From positions 62,001-126,000 of the forward strand of contig JAMWFC010000092.1 in assembly GCA_027475525.1 (NCBI GenBank): DNA of 64,000 bases, in the 5' to 3' direction. Numbering within the stretch: the stretch's first letter is position 1; each line of letters opens with the position of its first letter. Origin of the DNA: Macrolepiota albuminosa (lineage: Eukaryota; Basidiomycota; Agaricomycetes; Agaricales; Agaricaceae). Shown one piece after another: positions 47,640 to 56,825 of the stretch. The notes under the pieces were generated by a model. It did not search any database, was not told where the DNA came from, and saw nothing but the letters and a program-made list of their open reading frames with translations. A program made the translations under genes and the position numbers.

Positions 47640-47815
47640 TGTAACCGGAGTTACGGGTTAGAACTATCCTGTGTGTATCACACAAGTGCTAAATCAGACC
47701 GCAGTATTGGATTGACTAGTACTTAGAGTGAAAACAAGATGTTATCTTACATAATACTCTACTAATTGATTATAGCGTCGTTGATGCTGATGGTAATACG
47801 GATGACTCCGTTACA
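47640..47815 (-). repeat. 5' LTR of element A
   Basis: 176 bp, partner of 36464-36638. On the minus strand it is followed by TTTTTTTAAATC; no tRNA-type primer-binding site (TGG...) is evident. Confidence 0.9.
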
Positions 47816-49214
47816 TGGCGCCATCTCGATCGAGGAAGTCTCCTCGATCATGATCGTTACGCCGCCCTGGAACTGGAGAAGCTTGATTCTCCTGACCCTG
47901 CGTGACGAATTGACGACGCATCTCATCAATGGGCTTAGTGCCCTCGAATACGATGCCCTGATTGTCGATAAGGGACTGTCCCTTAGTCCTTAGGTCGCCA
48001 TTGCGCATACGCTGATACGCGACTCTGTCGCTCAACGTTTCGGCCATGGACACGCACGGCATCATGGATGCCTCGCTTTTCACTTTGAGCACAGTGCTAT
48101 CGTGCCCATCCGGACCTGACATATCTGTCCTACAGTCATGGTTACGCATGTGCGGGGGCTCCTCACACCACCCTTGTCCTGCTGGAGTATAAAAAGTACT
48201 CACCGGTCATACTTCGGGCACTTCTTGCGCCCGTGCTAGTGCCTCCACTAGCTCGATTCCGACGTCTTGATTGCATCGTGCCAAGCATTCTTCGGACGTG
48301 TGGCTCCAGGGGGTCGAGACCCCCGATTGCCGTGTGGCCTTACGCTGCACATACATTTGCAGCTCCATAGTGAGCACTCTCACCATTAAATCAGTATATT
48401 TTGTACTGAATACATTGGGCACTTCGTGCCCTTGTCGCCTAAGTGCTACTATATGGGCTGATGCGTAGTGCTCGAGTCGCGCTTGGGTGGTGTATTTCAT
48501 CACCTCTGGGTGCAAGTCCCAGAACACCCACAAGCGCACGGTGTACGTGGTTTTCAGCCGCTGTTCCTCTGCTCCGGCGTCGTCGTCACTTGACGACTCC
48601 ATCACCTCCTCTGGAAGCTCTACCACCTCCGGAGCTTCCTCCACTGCTGGGGTGCGCGGAACTCAATCTTCCGCACAGTATACTTCAGGCCTTGCAGCCT
48701 CCTCCGGTACCTCTTCTAAGCGGGCTTCTGCTAATTTAGAAGGCATTAGACCCGCTGTGGACCGCCTGGTCCCACTACTCCGGCTCGCGGGGAGGGCTCT
48801 CCCAGTCCGTACTGACGACTTGGCATCTCCTGGGGTGCCATAGGCGCCGGTTGACTGTCGGCCGTCCTGCGGGGGTCCTTTGGAAGCCAATTGGCTAGAC
48901 CGTCGCAGTCCTCCTGGCAGCTGCGTAACTGGGGGTGTTAATCCCCCGGGCATCTTGTCCTGGAGGCGTTGCAGACCGTCCTGCTGTGAGCTTTCAGCTC
49001 TCCGGGCCTCGCTCTCAATCCCAGCCAGGTCGGCACTCTGACCTCGGTCTCGAGCCTTGGGTCTTACCTGACCCGCATTGGACGCTGATGCGTCCTGGGT
49101 GTCTGCTGGGTCTCCCCGTAGGTCGTGGGCATTTCGCCCGCCGTCAGTGGGCGCTGCAGGTATGGGATTACTCATCGATCCCCTGTTTGAAATTTGCACG
49201 GTGTGGCTGTGCAA
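47816..49214 (-). pseudogene. Element B N-terminal ORF and start of gag, portion upstream of the A insertion
   Basis: One frame with internal TGA at 48663-48665 and 48207-48209. Begins near MSNPIPAAPTDGGRNAHD, then a Ser/Arg/Pro-rich region, an ESSSDDDAGAEE acidic run and the helical part matching element A's N-terminal ORF. The last part (AYQRMRNGDLRTKGQSLIDNQGIVFEG) matches gag of A. It is cut at 47816 by A's LTR. Confidence 0.7.
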
Positions 49215-49306
49215 GAAGCTCGAGAAGCTGATAGAGTTCTGTCAATGAACTCAACGACTGACGTCGGATGCTAGGCAATAGATCCTAGCTGGCGGATTCA
49301 AAAAAA

Positions 49307-49539
49307 TGTAACGAAGTTACAGGGATTGTGAGAGCTTGAGTTCACACTGCACAGAATCAGACCAGTCCGGTCTATTGACTATGTAGTATAAACACAAATT
49401 AAGCTGCTTTGTAAGCAGCTGGGTAACTAATTATATACGAATGTAAATAATATTATATTATAATAAATATAATATAATATTTACTACTATACAGTAAGTA
49501 AAGCTATGTGGCCAACGCCACATAGCGGACTACGCTACA
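49307..49539 (-). repeat. 5' LTR of element B
   Basis: Partner of 26907-27139; one A/G difference noted. On the minus strand it is followed by TTTTTTTGAATCC, again without a typical tRNA primer-binding site. Confidence 0.9.
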
Positions 49540-50679
49540 CACTCCTACCCCTCTCCAGGCACCTCCAGTTAGGGCTGGCACACCCCCAGTCCCTCGCTTT
49601 GGGGCCTCCCCCCCAGTTCATGCCAATATTCCTCGCCCAGCACTCCCAGACGCATTCAATGGTGACCGAGCGATAGGCGAGCATTTCCTGCAGTCCTGCA
49701 TCACCTATATTCAGCTCAGTGGTGAGGCTTTCCCCTCTGACGCTCTCAAAATCGCTTGGGTTCTTTCTTACATGAAGTCTGGGCGAGCTTCAACATACGC
49801 GCTACGAGTCTTTCGACGTCCTGGAGGAGTAGAGAGTTTTGGAAGTTGGGATCAGTTTGAGAAGGAGTTTCGGACAGAGTTCTTCCCCTTGGACCCTGCT
49901 AAGGTGGCAGCCCTCACTCTCCGAGATCCTCATCGATATGGGCAGGGGAAGCGGACCCTAGATGAGTACATCGACTCCTTCAGAGCTCTTGCTGAACAGG
50001 CCTGTTATCCGGATGGTCTTCAGCTCTGTCTCACCTTCCGAGATGGCCTCCTTCCCTCTCTCATGGATTGGATCGACAGCATGGCTGAAGGACGACCTGA
50101 TGACACGAGTATCGAGACCTGGTATCAGGTAGCATGTGATCAGTGGCAGCTCATGGAGTTACGACGTGAGCTCCACCGTGGAACTGCCCCTCGCTCCACT
50201 CCACAGGCATCCTTTTCTGCTTGTCATCCCATCCAGCCTTCCCTTCCATTTCGTGCTCCACCCCCAGCTCAGGTACCTGCAGCACGTCCTCTTCCTTTTG
50301 GAGTACCTATGGATGTTCCCTTCCATTTCGTGCTCCACCCCCAGCTCAGGTACCTGCAGCACGTCCTCTTCCTTTTGGAGTACCTATGGATGTTGATGCC
50401 TCTTGTCAACGTTCCTCCCTTCCTCTCCTCTGCCGTCACTGTGGAAAGCCTGGTCACTTCGCTCGGTATTGTCCCCAGGGGTTAGAGGTGCGCTATCTCT
50501 CAGCTTCAGAGCAGGAGGAGCTCCTTCTCCAGCTCCTTGCTGTCCGAGACGTTCAAGGAAACCCCTCCCCAGATGTACAGACTGAAGCAGAACCCTTGGA
50601 GGAGTCCTTGGGTCCTGTGGAAGCTGTAGCAGAACCATCGGATGGGTCCTTTGGTTCTGCAGGGGAGGGTTTTCAATAG
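49540..50679 (+). pseudogene. Element C gag, C-terminal part
   Basis: Continues gag after element B: FGASPPVHANIPRP-type linker, then a capsid-like domain (WDQFEKEFRTEFFPLDPAKVAA, RTLDEYIDSFRALAEQACYPDG, LRDG-type motifs), and a zinc knuckle CRHCGKPGHFARYC (about 50430). The 77-bp duplication at 50241-50394 shifts the frame; without it gag is open to TAG at 50677-50679. Confidence 0.8.
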
Positions 50680-50687
50680 AGCGACGG

Positions 50688-53600
50688 ATGAGTTGTACGC
50701 CTCCGCCGCCTGGTGCTAATCAGTTTACATGTCAATCAGTAGAGTCTTCTAATGTATCGCTCCCTACTCCTGATTCTCTGACTGAAACTGTAAGCACCCC
50801 CTCCGACGTACAAAATACCCCCTTGGTCCAAGCCTCAGCTAAGACTTCTTCTCCTCCTTCTCCTGTCCGACGACCACGTGTCCCAGCTTGGGAACGACGC
50901 CTTCCCCGTCGCTATGTTGTTGCTTCTACTCCCTCTCCCAACTCTCTGCGTCTGAATGTGGAGATTGAGACAACTGACACTCAGCAGACTCGAAGCGTCA
51001 TAGCTCTCTTGGACAGTGGCGCTACTGGACTCTTCCTAGACACCCGTTATGTGGAACAACACCGGCTCACTACCCGTCCCCTCTCTCACCCTATTCCAGT
51101 CTATAACATTGACGGTACGCTCAATGAAGCTGGATCCATCCGCTCAGTGGTGGATTTAGTCCTTCGTTATCAGACTCATTCTGAGCGTGCAGTCTTTGCA
51201 GTTACCAGCCTAGGAAAGCAGGACATGATACTTGGGTTCTCCTGGCTGTGTGATCACAATCCTGAGATTGACTGGGCCAAGGGTAAGGTGAGCATGAGCC
51301 GCTGCCCTCGACGGTGTTCCACATGTGCTAAGGAAGTGAGAGAGGAGCGCAGAGAGTCAGTCCGTGAGCGTGCTGCTATCCGGGCTTGCCGAGTTGGACA
51401 CCTCCCCTTTGCAGACCTTGACCTACTGGATCCTCCTCCCTTGGCATTCCCTTATAGAGAGGCCCTCTATGAGGACGTTCGAGGTGTAGTGAGTGAAGCC
51501 CAGATGGAAGATGGACATGAGGGTGAATTTGGATGCACTCCTGACCCAGAGTCTCCAGACGAGGCTATCGAGACAGGTGATAGGATTTATGCAACTACGT
51601 TACGACCTCCACCAACTGTAGCAGAGATCAGAGCTAGCCAAACTACCTCCCAGCGGCTAGCTCAGGCATTTGCTGCCAACTCTGCTCCTAAGTCGTTCCG
51701 AGATGCGGTTCCTCATTACCTGCAAGACTTTGAGGATGTTTTCTCTAAGGCATCATTTGACTCCCTGCCAGAGCGTAAGCAGTGGGACCATGCAATTGAG
51801 CTTACACCCAATGCTGAGCCCTCTAGCTGCAAGGTCTACCCACTCTCTCCCAGAGAACAGGATGAGCTTGATGCCTTTTTGCAGGAGAATTTAGACTCTG
51901 GTCACATCCGTCCCTCAAAGTCTCCAATGGCCTCTCCAGTCTTCTTCATTAAGAAGAAGGATGGATCTCTACGTCTGGTTCAGGACTACCGAGTCTTGAA
52001 TGCGATGACTGTGAAGAATCGCTACCCCTTACCACTCATTTCAGAGCTTGTCAACAACCTCCGAGGTGCGCGCTACTTTACCAAGTTGGATGTCCGCTGG
52101 GGCTACAACAATGTGCGCATCAAAGAAGGAGATGAGTGGAAGGGAGCATTCCGAACAAATCGTGGACTCTTTGAACCTCTGGTAATGTTCTTCGGCCTCA
52201 CTAATAGCCCTGCCACCTTCCAGACCATGATGAACGACATTTTCCGAGACCTCATAGCGGAAGGTGTTGTGTGTGTATACCTTGACAATATTCTCATCTA
52301 TACCAAGACTCTAGAGGAGCATCGTCGGATTACGCGCATCGTACTGGAACGTCTTTGCCAGCACCAGCTCTATCTTAAGCCAGAGAAGTGTGAGTTTGAG
52401 CAGACTAAGGTTGAATATCTTGGACTGATCATCTCTCATGGAATGGCTGAGATGGACCCAGTCAAGGTGGCTGGTGTAGCGGAGTGGCCAGAGCCTAAGA
52501 ACAAGAAGGAGGTTCAGGCCTTCCTGGGTTTTACCAACTTCTACCAGAGGTTTATTCAGGATTTCTCACACCATGCCTGGCCCCTCTTCGATCTCACCAC
52601 TAAGGACACTCCTTGGCACTGGGATGCAGCACAGCAGACAGCCTTTGATGCCCTCAAACAGGCAGTCACTTCAAAGCCTGTCCTTATATTCCCAGATGAT
52701 GACTCTCCCTTCCGTGTCGAAGCTGATAGCTCAGATTTTGCTACTGGGGCCGTTCTCTCTCAACAGTCAAGGGAGGATGGTAAGTGGCATCCTGTGGCTT
52801 TCTACTCCAAGAGTCTCAATGCCGTGGAGCAAAATTATGAGATCCATGACAAGGAGATGCTAGCTATCATTCGGTCATTTGAGGAGTGGCGACATTTTCT
52901 TGAGGGTGCCAGGCATAAATTCGAGGTGTGGACTGATCACAAGAACTTAGAGTACTTTCGGACGGCCAAGAAACTCAACCGCCGACAGGCTCGATGGTCC
53001 TTGTATCTGGCCAACTTCGACTTCTCTCTGCATCACAAACCGGGACGGAGCATGGGTAAGCCAGATGCGCTTTCTAGGCAAGCAGACCATGGTTCAGGAG
53101 CTAGTGACAATGACAATATTGTACTTCTGAAGCCAGAACTATTTGCTATCCGTGCTCTAGAAGGTGTGGTTGGCCAGGGAGAAGAAGTGAGCATCCTTCG
53201 AGACATCTGACGAGGTAACTGGGAGGGCGCTCAAGAAGATCTGGTAGCTAAGGCTGCCATGGCCTTGCATGCTCGAGAGAAAGCTGGAGTGAAGTCTGTC
53301 CGCACCGACGAGTGGTCTCTGGAGAATGGTCTTCTCACCTTCCGGGGACGCATTTATGTTCCCAACCTGCCAGACCTCCGGAGGCGGATTGTGGAGCAGC
53401 ATCATGACTCTCGAGTTGCAGGACATCCTGGCAGATGGAAGACACTGGAGCTGGTTTTGCAGAATTACTGGTGGCCTCAAATGTCACGGTATATTGGCTC
53501 TTACACCTCCACCTGCGATCTTTGCCTTTGGACTAAGCCTCGTCATCAGCCTCCTATGGGACAGCTTCATCCATTGCCTATCCCAGCTGAGCGTTGGAGT

Positions 53601-53801
53601 GTGGCCTCGGTAGACTTCATTGTTGAGTTACCTGATTCTCATGGATATGATGCGATCATGGTGGTAGTGGATCTCTGTGGCAAGCGTGCTCATTTTATTC
53701 CAACACACACTACTTGCTCAGCCATGGGCGCTGCCAATCTGTACCGGAAGCATGTCTGGAAGCTCCATGGGTTGTCAGATGCTTATGTCTCAGACCGCGG
53801 A
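50688..53801 (+). pseudogene. Element C pol (protease, RT, RNase H, integrase start)
   Basis: Frame differs from gag by one base, so expression would need frameshifting. Protease ALLDSGATGLFLD (about 51007). RT has KKDGSLRLVQDYR and LTNSPATFQTMMNDIF, but the active-site motif is YLDNILIY (Asn codon 52287-52289) instead of YLDD. RNase H has VEADSSDFATGAVL and WTDHKNLEYFRT. TGA at 53208-53210, then in-frame integrase (AGHPGRWKT...CDLCLWTK, VDFIVELPDSHGYD, YVSDRG). It is cut by the N gap and then by element D's LTR. Confidence 0.85.
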
Positions 53802-53901
53802 NNNNNNNNNNNNNNNNNNNNNNNNNNNNNNNNNNNNNNNNNNNNNNNNNNNNNNNNNNNNNNNNNNNNNNNNNNNNNNNNNNNNNNNNNNNNNNNNNNN
53901 N
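53802..53901. other. Assembly gap, 100 N, flanked by identical 77-mers
   Basis: The 77 bases before the gap (53725-53801) are repeated exactly after it (53902-53978). This indicates two contigs that overlap by 77 bases and were scaffolded with a gap rather than merged. Confidence 0.95.
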
Positions 53902-53978
53902 TGGGCGCTGCCAATCTGTACCGGAAGCATGTCTGGAAGCTCCATGGGTTGTCAGATGCTTATGTCTCAGACCGCGGA

Positions 53979-54716
53979 TGTCAGGTTCCGCTGAGTCGGG
54001 GGCCTTCTGGGAAAGCAACGCCCTTACGATGCGGACTTGACCTACAAATACTCGGGTGTCTGGAACTCCGAGGTTAGGGCTCCGGGGTTCAAGACGAGGA
54101 CAGGGGTAATCCTGGGATAGGGGACTAGAGTCCGGAGGTTTTGGGTTGGAGGTAACTGGGGTTAGAGGGGGTCGAGTCGTGAACCGGGGGTTCTAAGACG
54201 AGACCAAGTTAGTAACTTAAGAGTCGCGAAGTGCGTACCAAAGCTTAGAGCACGCGAATACCAAGGCGTGCCAGTCGAAGCATACCAAACAAGGCGTACC
54301 AGTCAAACAAAAGGGCACGCAATAACTAAAGTAAGGTAAGTAACAGTGTATGCAATATCAAGACTGGCGAATACAACAGGGAACTACGCTATAAGTACTA
54401 CGGGGCCGGGTCTCGGGGTTCCGGGATGTCTGGGATGGGTTCCAGGGGTTATTGAGTAGCGGCAGGGGCTGCATACCAGGATCGTGCGATCAGTTGGCGT
54501 GGATGGAGCCATGATGCGTGATGCGTGATGGCCGGAACGAGTCACGTGATCTGATTGTTGATTGGGGCTGGTGACGGCTGATGGCGGTCCTTGATGCACG
54601 TGATGGTGGTGTCGGCGGTCGTGATGGCGGGGCGTGTCCTGTGGGGTCAGAGGGAGGGTCCCGGAGGGTGTTCCGGGGGTGTTCCGGGGTGGGCCCAGAG
54701 GGGAGGGGTCGTGACA
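53979..54716 (-). repeat. 3' LTR of element D
   Basis: 738 bp, TGTCAGGTTCCGCTG...GGGGTCGTGACA, with TG/CA ends followed directly by the polypurine tract. The partner LTR is outside the window. Confidence 0.8.
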
Positions 54717-54843
54717 TCACCCCCCCCTCAGCGCCGAGACCCTCCGAGGCGCGCGCAGCCGGTGGTTCGGACCGGGGGCAACCGTGGGATCTGGCACCTG
54801 ACCTGCCACGTATCGAAAAAAAATTTTACCGTCAAGTTCAACC

Positions 54844-56585
54844 ATGTTGCGTACGCCAACGCATTCCCCGACGCCCCCGCAAACCAACAAGGTCGCGCCC
54901 CTTATGGCCTGGGAAGCCCAGGACGCGCGGTACCAAGCCCGTCTTGACCGGGAGCGTGTGGCGGCGCTCGTCGAGCAACGTGAGTACTCCCGCGCCGCCC
55001 CCTTACCCCACTGACCTTTCCTTTTCAGAACAACGCAACATTCCTGCTCTGGAGGCGGGTCCAAGCCGGCTCCCGGAGCCTGCTCCTGCAGCGGGTTCCA
55101 GGGGTCCTTCGGGGTCAGGCCCCAGTCGTCCCGTGCCCTCCTTTGCGCGGATGACCGTGCGTCCTCCTCGTCCCCAGCCCCCTCCCCGCCCGAGATTGCC
55201 TGCCCCTCGTTTTCGTCGCTCCCGGATGGCGATAGGGACCATGTCAGAGGTCCCGGAGGATCAACGTGTCGCGTGGGCGGGCACCACACAGGAGCTGTTC
55301 GAGGAGGCCCTGGAGAGGCCCCGGAGACTGCCTACTCACGCTTGGTGCGTGAGTAACGGACCGGTGAGTTGTGCCCTACCTATGATCCCTATTGCTGACT
55401 TCGGTGCAGTGCTTGCACTGCGCCCGCCGGGGGGTGCTCTGCACCTTCGAAGTCCCGAGCCCCTCGTCCCGCCGGGACACGGCCGTGTGCGAGGCTTGCC
55501 GCCTCAATCACGAGCGCTGTTCCGTGTCGGCGCTGTGGAGGGCGCGTTCTGTCGCCCGGGAGCAGAGATGGCCGCTGGGGGGAATTACCCGGAGGATGGG
55601 GGTTGAGGAGCGTGATTGGGTGGCGGAGCCGGCGGGGGAGCCGGTGGAGCCGGTGGGGGAGGGGCCTGCAGCGCCCGCGGAGGTGCCCAGTGGGGGGTCG
55701 TCCAGGTGGGGGGCCGGGGCCGGCCCGTGGTGTTGATCACACGCCAGGCCCCTCAGTCCATTGCCCGGGGGCAGGGGGGGCACCTGGACAAGGGGAAGCG
55801 GCGGGCGTCGCCCAGTCCCTCCCTGGGGCCTTCCAAGAGGGCGTGCCTGTTCCTGGGGACCCCTTCCCCGATATCTCCCCTGCGCCTATCTCCGGCGGTG
55901 TTTTCCCCCTTGTCTGGGGGCCTCCTAGCGGGCGAGGTCAAACTTCTGCAGGGGCGGGTCGGGTGAGAGGAGGGGGGCCACGAGGAGGGGGTGGGGGAGG
56001 AGGCAGCGGTTGGAAGGAGCCCGGAGGGGGATCGGGAGGCCAGGGTTGCCCAGGGAGGAGAGGAGGCTGGGCTGGAGGCGTTACGGGCGGGGCTGGGGCA
56101 GGGAGTGGAGATCCCGGAGAGGGTCCCTTCAGGGCAGGAGTTGGAGGAAGGCCTGCGTCGCGACGTGGTAGTCGCGCGTATGGCATCGTTGAGTAAGTCC
56201 TCCGTTGCCAGGTTCAATCTTCCTGCTGACTCCTTCAGGTTGGGCCCGGGAGCACCGTCTGCTCCTGGATGGGGTTGCCGCGGCGCTGGCTTCGTTCCAG
56301 GAGGGGCATCGCCCAGAGGTGACGACCCCCGGGATGGAGCGTGGACTGGATCTCCTGGGGCGGTTGGTGGCCGCGCACCGGCGAAGAAACATACCTGCCC
56401 CGGGGTCCTGGTTCGAGCGGGTGTTGGATGAGGGTGAGCCCCTCCCGTCCTGGGAGATGCTGGCCGAGGAGGTGTGGCGGGAGCACGGGCCAGAGGGGAT
56501 GGGGGAGGGCTTCTGGGGTTGGCCGGGGGGAGGGGATGGCGAGGGGGGGTTCCGATTAGGGGCGGCGCCTTGTACCTTCTTGTAG
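54844..56585 (+). CDS. Antisense spliced gene in element D with Zn2Cys6-like cysteine pattern
   Basis: Opposite in orientation to gag-pol, between pol and the 3' LTR. Exon 1 54844-54979 (MLRTPTHSPTPPQTNK...); exon 2 55029-55363 (QRNIPALEAGPSRLPEP... EALERPRRLPTHAW); exon 3 from 55410 with CLHCARRGVLC and, 15 residues later, CEACRLNHERC. That is CX2CX6C twice, close to fungal binuclear zinc clusters though the linker is long. Introns have GTGAGT donors and TTTCAG/GTGCAG acceptors. Exon 3 is open to 55736; later coding (LDKGKRRASPSPSLGPSKRA; ELEEGLRRDVVVARMASLS; from 56239 REHRLLLDGVAAALASFQEG to TAG near 56585) joins through at least one GTAAGT...TTCAG intron. Exact middle exons are uncertain. 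Possibly a DNA-binding protein. Confidence 0.5.
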
Positions 56586-56825
56586 TTTGCGTCCTGCTAG
56601 CTTGTAGAATACTGTATTTGTAACGAAAATGTATATACTTGGTCTTCCGTAGTTAAAACAGCATAAGTAAAATGACGGGGGAACCCGGAAGAGTACCTTG
56701 CCCATAATCCGGGGAGTTACTGAAAAAAAAGGGATACTAGAAGGGAGTAAGATCTAGAAAGGAAAAACAGAAAGTATACGTGGGAGTTGAATCCCTGATG
56801 AGTCCAGAGGCGGGGGTTACACCCA

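Larger units (their letters stand above)
36464..47815 (-). mobile_element. Element A: chromovirus-like Ty3/gypsy with accessory ORF, nested in B
   Basis: LTRs 36464-36638 and 47640-47815 (TGTAACCGGAGTTACGG...GACTCCGTTACA) differ by two substitutions and one single-base indel. Flanking 5-mers TGGTG and TGGCG differ by one transition. It interrupts gag of element B: B's gag reading breaks at 36463 and continues at 47816. Internal order on the minus strand: N-terminal ORF, gag, protease, RT, RNase H, integrase, chromodomain, accessory ORF, polypurine tract ATTGGGGGGTA, 3' LTR. Confidence 0.9.
26907..49539 (-). mobile_element. Element B: chromovirus-like Ty3/gypsy with accessory ORF, carrying element A
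   Basis: Paired LTRs of 233 bp (26907-27139 and 49307-49539) with one difference noted, and a perfect 5-bp target duplication CACTC (26902-26906 and 49540-49544) in the gag of C. Coding is on the minus strand: N-terminal ORF plus gag (34506-36463 and 47816-49214, split by A), pol (30603-34500) and accessory ORF (27185 to about 30393). A polypurine tract ATTGGGGGGTG precedes the 3' LTR at 27140-27150. Confidence 0.9.
26067..53978 (+). mobile_element. Element C: Ty3/gypsy, interrupted by B (in gag) and D (in integrase)
   Basis: 5' LTR at 26067-26584, gag start at 26699, gag resumes after element B at 49540, then pol to 53978 where element D's LTR begins. The rest of the integrase and the 3' LTR would lie beyond the window. 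It inserted into A' (ttcat at 26062-26066 is the candidate target sequence). The element is inactive: split gag, YLDN in the RT active site and an in-frame TGA before integrase. Confidence 0.85.

Noticed and set aside
55753..56392. Pro/Ser-rich minus-strand frames opposite the element D antisense gene
   Set aside because: They are the GC-rich complements of the spliced plus-strand gene and have no family features.
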